From positions 1 to 10,389 of the forward strand of contig CAMFKA010000062.1 of assembly GCA_945957185.1 (NCBI GenBank): a DNA stretch of 10,389 nucleotides, given 5' to 3'. The stretch's first letter is position 1. Every line of letters begins with the position of its first letter. The notes below the pieces were generated by a model. That model worked only from the letters and a program-made list of their open reading frames with translations. It ran no database searches and was not told the DNA's origin. This DNA comes from an uncultured Chlamydiaceae bacterium. Its GTDB lineage: Bacteria > Chlamydiota > Chlamydiia > Chlamydiales > Parachlamydiaceae. The position numbers and the translations under genes are program-made. Shown in pieces: positions 1 through 5,790 of the stretch.

Positions 1-146
1 GCGAATCACGGGGGATGATTTATTTGTCAAAAAAAGATGTGCGCAATAGGATGCCTGCGTCCCCGCGTCTCCGCGTTAATCCGTTCCTTTCGTTGGGTGT
101 TGATTGATAATAGCATACGAAATCGAATGAGTTAAGGTATGACACA
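1..146. other. Intergenic region downstream of glycogen phosphorylase
   Basis: No gene or convincing terminator is visible here. No GC-rich stem followed by a T run can be found in the direction of glgP transcription. The only structured segment is the GCGT-phased repeat at 56-79, listed separately. The region is cut by the window edge, so a partner repeat arm or a neighbouring gene could lie just outside. Confidence 0.5.
56..79. repeat. Degenerate 8-base tandem repeat, GCGT-phased, three units
   Basis: The 24 bases split into TGCGTCCC, CGCGTCTC and CGCGTTAA, so the core GCGT recurs at exactly 8-base spacing with variable bases between. It sits about 70 bases beyond the stop codon of glgP. 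Two other intergenic repeats in this window (CACTGAG-phased and ATCGTT-phased, in 2840-3129) use a similar period of about eight. From memory, sequences of this style recur in intergenic regions of several unrelated environmental bacteria, and I know of no established function. No inverted partner arm is visible inside the window. Confidence 0.5.
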
Positions 147-2735
147 TCATTTCGGAGTGGGAAATGCTTTACAAATGTCCATCAAGCTGTATTCATGCTT
201 AACTCTTTCATAAACTTCGTCCTGAATCTCGCATGGATTCAATCCCCATATCTCTTTGCAATACCTTTCGATGGTAACGTCCGAAGAGAACTCCCCCATT
301 CCCGCGATATTGTGAATCGCAAATTTTGCCCACTCTAATGGCTCCTGATACAACGCTTCAACACGTTTTTGCGTTTCATAATAATCTTCCAGATCCTTTA
401 GAACAAAATAGATGTCCGGAGAACATCCATAATGCATCTCCATCAATTTATGGTAGATGTCGCTGAAAGCTTGATGCTCCTCATCGGTCTTTGCAAATGT
501 CCTGTCACGCAAGGTGTCAACGGCACGCTTGATTTTGGGATTTGAATTATAAACATCGCTTGGATTGTAACTACAATTCAATTTCAATTGTTCGATCGTT
601 TCGGCAGAACATCCAAACGCAAAAGGCCACCACTCGTCCGTAATCTGTTGCCGCATCTCGATATTCGCGCCGTCATTGGTTCCAATTGTCAATGCTCCAT
701 TAATCGCAAACTTCATATTTCCGGTGCCGGATGCTTCCATCCCCGCCGTGGAAATCTGCTCCGACAGGTCTGCTGCAGGAATAATGACTTCCGCTTTGGA
801 TACATTGTAATTTTCGATATACACAATTTTAAGCAATCCATCGACATCGGGGTCTCGATTGATCTTACGAGCAACTGCACAGATAAACCGGATAATGTCT
901 TTTGCTGTATCATAACTTGCTGCGGACTTCCCTCCAATAATCACCGTTCTTTTAATCCGGTTATGGTTGGGGTCGCTAAGCATGTCATGATAGATCATAA
1001 TCACTTGTAAAATGTTCATGAGCTGTCTTTTATACTCATGGATCCGCTTCACTTGCACATCAAAAAGCGAATTAGCGTCGAGAATAGGGGGAGGAATCGA
1101 TATTTTTCCTGTGCTGTCCCGCAGCTTATTCTCGTGATTGATAAAATCAATTAGACGCATTTTATTCTTTCGTTTTATCTCGATGAACTCTTCAAGAGAC
1201 GCATGATCACTTGCAAAATCGGCTAATTTCTTAATTTCCGGAAAATTAGTGATCCACTTATCCCCTATTCGCTTGGTAATATACTTTGCTAAATCGGGGT
1301 TGCAGTGCAACAGCCATCTTCTGGGGGTGACTCCATTGGTGACATTGATGAAACGATCCGGATAGAGCTCATAAAAGTCTTTGAAAATTTTGCTCTTCAA
1401 AATTTCGGTGTGCAACGCGGCGACTCCATTAATTTTGTGAGACCCCACAATGGCAAGATGCGACATCTTGACTTTCCCTTCTTCGATGATCGACATCCTG
1501 CGGACGCGCTCTTCATCATTAGGAAACTTTGCTCTAACGGTATTACAAAACTCTTGGTTCAACCGCTCGATAATTTTGAATTGCCTTGGAAGCAAATAAA
1601 ACATCAAATGTTGATCCCACTGCTCTAAAGCCTCACTCAAAATGGTGTGATTCGTATAACCACACACCTCAACTGTCATATCAACGGCTTTTTTCCATGG
1701 AATGTCGTACCGTTTAGTCAAAGCGCGGATCAACTCTGCTACAATCAATGAGGCGTGTGTGTCATTGATTTGAATGCGCACTTTGTCGGCAAAAGAACGG
1801 AAATTGTCATGATTTTCTAAATAGTGATGAATGATGTCCTGTAGCGATGCTGATACAAGTAAAAATTCTTGCTTCAATCGTATCCGCTTTCCCACTTCGT
1901 GGTTGTCGCTAGGGTATAGCACATCTGTCAAAGTGGTGTTTTCAGACGCTTGATCCAACGCGCCGGCATTGTATCTTTGCAATTGAAAATTGCTGGGAGA
2001 CTCCTTTGTCGTCCACAATCGAAGGGTCACCACATTGAATTTTGGGGTCGGCGAATACCCAATGATGGGGATATCGTAGGGCAATGCCCACACTTCTTCC
2101 GCATTTTGCAATAGCAAAATGTCGTCGCCATGAATATTTGTCGATGGAATCGTCTGCCCGCAGTATTTAACGACACACTTTCGCAAATCGCGACGAAATT
2201 CCCAGGGATTTTCGCTCAACAACCAGCAGTCGGGAGCTTCCATTTGCAGGCCATCCCACAACTGCTGTTCGAAGATTCCGTATTGATATCTAAGTCCATA
2301 AGCTTGAGCAGGATAATTGTGTGTTGCCAGAGAATCCAAAAAGCAGCTAGCGAGCCGACCAAGCCCCCCATTCCCCAATCCGGGATCGAGTTCTTTTCGA
2401 GCAATATCAAAGTAGTTGCGGTTCAGCTTTTGCATCACCAGCCGTATCACGTCGTTGCTATTGAGGTTGGTGATATTGTTCGTAAGAATTCTACCCGGCA
2501 TGTACTCCATGGAAAGGTAATACAACATCCTGGTATTTTGGTTTTCTCGCGACCGCGATGAAGCGAGCCAATTAATCATAATTTCTTCACGGATGGCGTA
2601 AGAAATGGCACGATAGAGCTCTTCAGTATTCGCTTCTTCAAAAATTCTTCCCATAGTCGAAATCAGATAATGCTTTGCCTTTGCCGCTATCACATCTGAT
2701 TGATAATCCAATTCCGGGGAAATCTGCCCAGTCAT
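147..2735 (-). CDS. glgP: Glycogen/maltodextrin phosphorylase (GT35, PLP-dependent)
   Basis: Cytosolic enzyme that releases glucose-1-phosphate from the non-reducing ends of alpha-1,4-glucan using phosphate. The 862-residue product aligns in outline with the whole family, slightly longer than the usual 800-840. Visible family hallmarks are SMEYMPGR near residues 75-82, GLGNGGLGRLASCFLDS at 119-135, TNHTILSEAL at 361-370, NVTNGVTPRRW at 464-474, VKRIHEYKRQL at 562-572 and the PLP-lysine motif EASGTGNMK with Lys675. The lysine and basic catalytic residues are present. Small departures from the common pattern are Ile678 where Leu or Met is usual before Asn679, Asn687 in GTNDGAN where Met is usual, and Ala in NDTHASL where Pro is usual. 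The start is supported by a GAGAGG ribosome-binding site six bases upstream. The gene appears monocistronic, with a repeat-filled gap separating it from the kinase gene upstream. It implies a glycogen store, as in other chlamydiae. Confidence 0.97.
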   Translation of the reverse strand: MTGQISPELDYQSDVIAAKAKHYLISTMGRIFEEANTEELYRAISYAIREEIMINWLASSRSRENQNTRMLYYLSMEYMPGRILTNNITNLNSNDVIRLVMQKLNRNYFDIARKELDPGLGNGGLGRLASCFLDSLATHNYPAQAYGLRYQYGIFEQQLWDGLQMEAPDCWLLSENPWEFRRDLRKCVVKYCGQTIPSTNIHGDDILLLQNAEEVWALPYDIPIIGYSPTPKFNVVTLRLWTTKESPSNFQLQRYNAGALDQASENTTLTDVLYPSDNHEVGKRIRLKQEFLLVSASLQDIIHHYLENHDNFRSFADKVRIQINDTHASLIVAELIRALTKRYDIPWKKAVDMTVEVCGYTNHTILSEALEQWDQHLMFYLLPRQFKIIERLNQEFCNTVRAKFPNDEERVRRMSIIEEGKVKMSHLAIVGSHKINGVAALHTEILKSKIFKDFYELYPDRFINVTNGVTPRRWLLHCNPDLAKYITKRIGDKWITNFPEIKKLADFASDHASLEEFIEIKRKNKMRLIDFINHENKLRDSTGKISIPPPILDANSLFDVQVKRIHEYKRQLMNILQVIMIYHDMLSDPNHNRIKRTVIIGGKSAASYDTAKDIIRFICAVARKINRDPDVDGLLKIVYIENYNVSKAEVIIPAADLSEQISTAGMEASGTGNMKFAINGALTIGTNDGANIEMRQQITDEWWPFAFGCSAETIEQLKLNCSYNPSDVYNSNPKIKRAVDTLRDRTFAKTDEEHQAFSDIYHKLMEMHYGCSPDIYFVLKDLEDYYETQKRVEALYQEPLEWAKFAIHNIAGMGEFSSDVTIERYCKEIWGLNPCEIQDEVYERVKHEYSLMDICKAFPTPK

Positions 2736-2829
2736 CCTGCACCTCTCGCGTGTATACGTCTTATGAGTACCAAAAAATCTCTTTTTGGAGTAACCGAAAG
2801 TGATTCAAAATTCGAGGATTTTATAAGTC
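2736..2829 (-). other. Leader region upstream of glgP
   Basis: This is the non-coding stretch between the glgP start and the large inverted repeat, where the glgP promoter must lie unless it is read from further upstream. I find no -35/-10 pair good enough to call. A short hairpin is present: CCAAAAA at 2770-2776 pairs with TTTTTGG at 2782-2788 around a five-base loop. It is A/T-rich and weak, and it has no obvious regulatory family. Confidence 0.35.
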
Positions 2830-3138
2830 TTGTTGTATAAATCACCACTGAGCCACTGAGAACACTGAGAAAAATGAGCTGAGGAGAATTCAAGGCTCAT
2901 CACACATTGAGTACCCAAATCTAATAAATGAAAAAATCACGATGCCAATATATCAGATACAACAACTTTCATCGTTCCATCGTCATATCGTTATATCGTT
3001 TTCTTGCCTCAAAATTTATCTCAACGATAAAACGATTTAACGATGTAACGATAAAACGATAATTGAATGATATAACCACTCTCATATTTCTCAAAAATTC
3101 TCAGTGTTCTCACTGGCTCAGTGGTGATTCATCAACAA
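2830..3138. repeat. About 309-base element bounded by long inverted repeats
   Basis: The left arm core at 2840-2870 and the right arm core at 3099-3129 are inverted copies matching at 30 of 31 positions. Beyond the cores, TTGTTG at 2830-2835 and its complement at 3133-3138 also match if one base is allowed as an indel, so the symmetry runs outward to within two bases of the kinase stop codon. The core contains CACTGAG recurring at 8-9 base spacing. A second inverted pair of octamer repeats (2971-3060) is nested inside. No open reading frame of note lies within. It could be a non-autonomous mobile element, a REP/BIME-like palindromic repeat, or a structured RNA or terminator between the kinase gene and glgP. 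I see no clear target-site duplication, so mobility is inference only. Confidence 0.75.
2971..3060. repeat. Inner inverted pair of ATCGTT octamer arrays
   Basis: The left array at 2971-3002 is four exact 8-base steps: ATCGTTCC, ATCGTCAT, ATCGTTAT, ATCGTTTT. The right array at 3024-3060 is the opposite orientation: ACGAT followed by AAAACGAT, TTAACGAT, GTAACGAT and AAAACGAT. The two arrays can pair as a long imperfect stem around a loop of about 21 bases (3003-3023). They lie inside the larger inverted repeat at 2830-3138, giving a stem within a stem. The fixed ATCGTT core with two freely varying bases per unit suggests selection on phase and core rather than recent slippage duplication, but that is inference. 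Confidence 0.75.
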
Positions 3139-3139
3139 A

Positions 3140-4735
3140 CTATTTCAGCTTAAAAGCTTTAGAAAATTCTTCTAATAGAGGTCGTTGTCGGTAGTTATCA
3201 CTCAAACTATTCCAGACAATTTCCATTTGTTGAGTGGTAATGGTCGGCAACGCATCTTTCAACATCTCTTCAAAGGTTGCTTGGCTAACCCCCTCTTTCA
3301 ACTTCACGTAGCCTAACGAGCCCCCCTCCTCATTATCATCAGGAGAGACAAACAGCTCCGGCCATTTGACATGCAGCTCAGAAGCCCTTACTCCTCCGAT
3401 TAAGGAAAGAGCTAAAAGACCATGACCATAGACAATCATCTTGTTTTGTAATTCTTCTAATTTTGGTCGAACCTCTCCCATAAAAGCTTCGACATCTTCA
3501 ATTTTTAAGGGACTCCCACTTGCTGTTTTGGGGCGTAGTAGGGCGGTAAGAGCGTTAAAATCGTGAGGGTTGGTAAGAGATTGTGTCCGTGCACCTAAAA
3601 CCTGTGTCCATGCTTTTTGTTCCATCTCTTGCGCTTCTTCCTTGGCCTGTCGAGACACATTTGAATCGGAACGGTAGTCTATCACATAATTCCTGTACTG
3701 CATGAACTCGTTCACAGCGCTCATAAAATCATCAAACTTTTGATCTCCCCCAACGTCGGCGATGACGATCCCTTTCTTATCGTAAAGAACGTTCGCAAGC
3801 TTGTGATCTTTATGCATGTACCCTTTCTTCCAGACATGCAAGATACCCCTCGATAACCTATCAAGAGCGTTAAGCTTCAAGTGTGCAATTTCTAGCTCAT
3901 CTCTCTCTTTATCTTGCAGAACATTTGTGACGAATGCGTTGCCATCCCCTTCATACTTATGCGCCAAGTATCCTGTCACTTTACCATTTACTTTCATGAC
4001 AGCGTGTGGGGGCTTTTGAACGTATTTGCTTTTCAATTTTACTAATCTATTAACCTCTTGCTCAATCTCTTCGGGTTTTGACTCCGCCACATCGCTTTTC
4101 AATTTTTTAAGAATCAGATTGCTTTCCGTAGGGGTGCGTTTAGATCCCTCTATCACAAGGCTGTTAATGGAATAAACTTTACCGGAACCCCCTTCAGCAA
4201 TCTTGTCGTCGATTTTTTTATAGTAATGTAACGTGACTGTTCTTTGTCCCAAAACTTTTGTCTGGATATCCACCATGACCCTTGTTGTGTCGTCGCTCTT
4301 GTGAAGTACAACCGTGTTTCCAGGCTCTAACATTTGTTCGCGAACTAAGCTTGACATCACCTGTGCGTCGAAATCGAGGTCGTCAAGAATTTGATCGAAT
4401 TCCTCTTGGGCAGCTTCTTTCTTTTCATTTCTTTGTCGAGCGCTTTTCTTTCGGCGGTTGCGATAATATTTCATGCTTCTCACAAACACCATTCTGAGAA
4501 GCTTAAATAAATTAACAGCCAACACAACCCCTAGACTGATCCCATTCGGAAAGTAAGTGTAGCGATTTGCAGCGTTAATGACCCCTTCAACACGTGTGAA
4601 AGCAACGTCCATTTGCTGTTTCATCAATGGAGGGATGATCTCTTCCCGAATGTTTCTCTTGAGTGCAGCAAAAGCCTCTGCACCGGGACCAACCACGCTG
4701 TTGTATAACGCATTTCTCACTTCATGAATGTCCAT
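3140..4735 (-). CDS. Membrane-anchored protein-kinase-like protein, candidate type III secretion substrate
   Basis: The 531-residue product has a central kinase-like fold. Visible parts are a glycine-rich loop IAEGGSGKVY (179-188), a lysine in LILKKLK (207-213), a possible helix-C Glu in EEIEQEVNRL (222-231), a catalytic loop HKDHKLAN (308-315: His308, Asp310, Lys312, Asn315) and a metal-binding DVG (327-329) in place of DFG. The usual APE motif of the C-lobe is not evident. A hydrophobic stretch at about 64-85 is followed by a strongly basic, charged segment (87-107), so the N-terminus probably inserts into a membrane. Residues 415-531 form an unassigned C-terminal region. The start ATG is preceded by AGGAG six bases upstream, inside the end of the TPR gene, with a 14-base overlap indicating translational coupling. 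An effector role is inferred from this linkage; a housekeeping kinase or pseudokinase is possible. Confidence 0.85.
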   Translation of the reverse strand: MDIHEVRNALYNSVVGPGAEAFAALKRNIREEIIPPLMKQQMDVAFTRVEGVINAANRYTYFPNGISLGVVLAVNLFKLLRMVFVRSMKYYRNRRKKSARQRNEKKEAAQEEFDQILDDLDFDAQVMSSLVREQMLEPGNTVVLHKSDDTTRVMVDIQTKVLGQRTVTLHYYKKIDDKIAEGGSGKVYSINSLVIEGSKRTPTESNLILKKLKSDVAESKPEEIEQEVNRLVKLKSKYVQKPPHAVMKVNGKVTGYLAHKYEGDGNAFVTNVLQDKERDELEIAHLKLNALDRLSRGILHVWKKGYMHKDHKLANVLYDKKGIVIADVGGDQKFDDFMSAVNEFMQYRNYVIDYRSDSNVSRQAKEEAQEMEQKAWTQVLGARTQSLTNPHDFNALTALLRPKTASGSPLKIEDVEAFMGEVRPKLEELQNKMIVYGHGLLALSLIGGVRASELHVKWPELFVSPDDNEEGGSLGYVKLKEGVSQATFEEMLKDALPTITTQQMEIVWNSLSDNYRQRPLLEEFSKAFKLK

Positions 4736-5504
4736 GCAGCTCTCCTCGCATCACACAATTTTCAATCGCTTCAAGATGTTTTTTCCACTTACCGCCATCG
4801 TCTTTGGCGGCTGTTGTCTGCTTTAGGGAGGACAATTCTTCCAAAACCAAATCTTTTTGCCCTTCTTCAATGAGAGAAAGCAGTCTTAGTAAACGGATTT
4901 CTATGTTGTCAGGATTGATCGCTATGCTTTTATTAAACGCTTGGATGGCCTCTTCGTGACGATCAAGTTCCGAGAGCACAATCCCCATTTTGGCAGGAAA
5001 TTCTGCGACTGCAGGATCGATCAATGTGAGAAAGAAGAAAATATCTAACGCATTTTCATACTCTTTCTCTCTGAATTCATGTTCCCCTATCAGAACGATC
5101 GATTCGAGCGAACTCTCTTTGAGCTTAAGGATTTGAGCGTAAGAGCGAGTTTCATCTTGAGGAGGACTATTTTCCTTCGCTATAAGATCGCTAGCCTCAT
5201 CCCAGTTGTCGAGAAGATCTTGAAAGGCTTTGGGGGAAAGAACTTGCGGCCCCACTGCTTGGATCACATCACAAGCGGTGAAAATAGCCTCTGTCAGCTC
5301 TTTCATTGCGTATTGTTTGATGTATTTTACGAAGAGAGCATCGCCCCAAGCGCTTTCGTTTTGGTAGCTATGCTCCTTATCGAGAGACTCCAGATCCTTT
5401 GTTACTTGTTCGTTAGCCCATTTTGCGAAAAGGGCAAGCCGTTCCGGATCCAAATATAAATCATCAATTTCTGCCGCTGTTAAGAAGGCTAAAGGATTCC
5501 GCAT
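4722..5504 (-). CDS. TPR protein resembling SycD/LcrH class II type III secretion chaperones
   Basis: The 260-residue product has an N-terminal helical region (1-125) that I do not recognise. A TPR block follows from about 134 to 228: one unit around FREKEYENALDIFFFLTLID (144-163), a second around LSELDRHEEAIQAFNKSIAI (177-196), and a third, weaker, around 201-228. The phrase of Phe-rich helix, Leu-x-x-Asp-Pro, Gly-Ile-Val-Leu and EEAIQAF is the style of the SycD/LcrH/SicA family, which binds hydrophobic translocators or effectors before secretion. At 260 residues it is longer than typical members (about 160-230), owing to the N-terminal part. No signal peptide is seen, so it is cytosolic. 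It starts the minus-strand operon, with a modest AAGAGA Shine-Dalgarno, and overlaps the kinase gene by 14 bases. A generic TPR adaptor is the main alternative. Confidence 0.85.
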   Translation of the reverse strand: MRNPLAFLTAAEIDDLYLDPERLALFAKWANEQVTKDLESLDKEHSYQNESAWGDALFVKYIKQYAMKELTEAIFTACDVIQAVGPQVLSPKAFQDLLDNWDEASDLIAKENSPPQDETRSYAQILKLKESSLESIVLIGEHEFREKEYENALDIFFFLTLIDPAVAEFPAKMGIVLSELDRHEEAIQAFNKSIAINPDNIEIRLLRLLSLIEEGQKDLVLEELSSLKQTTAAKDDGGKWKKHLEAIENCVMRGELHGHS

Positions 5505-5538
5505 TAATAAATCTCTTTGTCTTAACTATCTATTTATA

Positions 5539-5567
5539 ATTTTAATCTATTTTAACATATTTAGCAA
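5539..5567 (-). promoter_or_regulatory. Candidate sigma-70-type promoter for the TPR/kinase operon
   Basis: Read on the minus strand, TTGCTA (5562-5567) and TAAAAT (5539-5544) are separated by exactly 17 bases and lie 35 bases upstream of the TPR gene start. The whole stretch is AT-rich, so chance matches are easy and the call is tentative. Confidence 0.4.
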
Positions 5568-5650
5568 AATCCGATAATCAACCCTACCAACACTTAGTTC
5601 AAAAAATCTTCGTACTAGTGAAATACGATGCCTAATTGTAGGACTTTATA

Positions 5651-5681
5651 TTTTGGCCGTATTCGTCAAATACGGCCAAAA
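5651..5681. promoter_or_regulatory. Operator-like palindrome 1
   Basis: Perfect 13-base arms, TTTTGGCCGTATT and AATACGGCCAAAA, surround the five-base spacer CGTCA. It is the strongest of three related palindromes between the divergent TPR and Fic genes. No T run follows in either direction beyond the arms themselves, and identical copies repeat nearby, so a protein-binding operator fits better than a terminator. A TTATAT (5646-5651) that could be a -10 box for the Fic gene abuts it, though no matching -35 was found. Confidence 0.7.
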
Positions 5682-5694
5682 TGTCAGTAAAAAA

Positions 5695-5719
5695 TGGCCG
5701 TATTCGTCAAATACGGCCA
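5695..5719. promoter_or_regulatory. Operator-like palindrome 2
   Basis: Perfect 10-base arms, TGGCCGTATT and AATACGGCCA, surround the same CGTCA spacer as palindrome 1. The centre lies 41 bases from that of palindrome 1, close to four helical turns, so proteins bound at both would sit on the same face of the DNA. Confidence 0.7.
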
Positions 5720-5734
5720 AAAACATTTGAAAAA

Positions 5735-5760
5735 TGGCCGTATTCATGTTAATATTAGCC
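5735..5760. promoter_or_regulatory. Degenerate operator-like palindrome 3
   Basis: The left arm TGGCCGTATT is identical to the arms of palindromes 1 and 2. The right arm AATATTAGCC is diverged, and the spacer is CATGTT. The centre is about 40-41 bases beyond palindrome 2, keeping the same phase. An ATG at 5734 abuts this site and would open the Fic frame 19 codons early. The operator repeat explains that sequence better than coding does. Confidence 0.6.
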
Positions 5761-5790
5761 GTATCAGGATACAAAAAAACAAGTGGTTTT

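Noticed and set aside
588..1010. Plus-strand open frame inside glgP
   Set aside because: It is antisense to a fully conserved enzyme gene, has no domain signs, and its residue pattern mirrors the glgP codons.
2840..3129. CRISPR array
   Set aside because: Repeats are 8-base degenerate units and inverted pairs, not identical 25-40 base direct repeats with unique spacers, and no cas gene is present.
4663..4959. Plus-strand frame across the TPR/kinase overlap
   Set aside because: It is antisense to two well-supported coding regions and has no ribosome-binding site or recognisable protein features.
5651..5719. Palindromes read as rho-independent terminators
   Set aside because: They lie upstream of two divergent genes, not after one, share an exact spacer, are phased at 41 bases, and have no extra T run beyond the arms. 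Operators explain them better.
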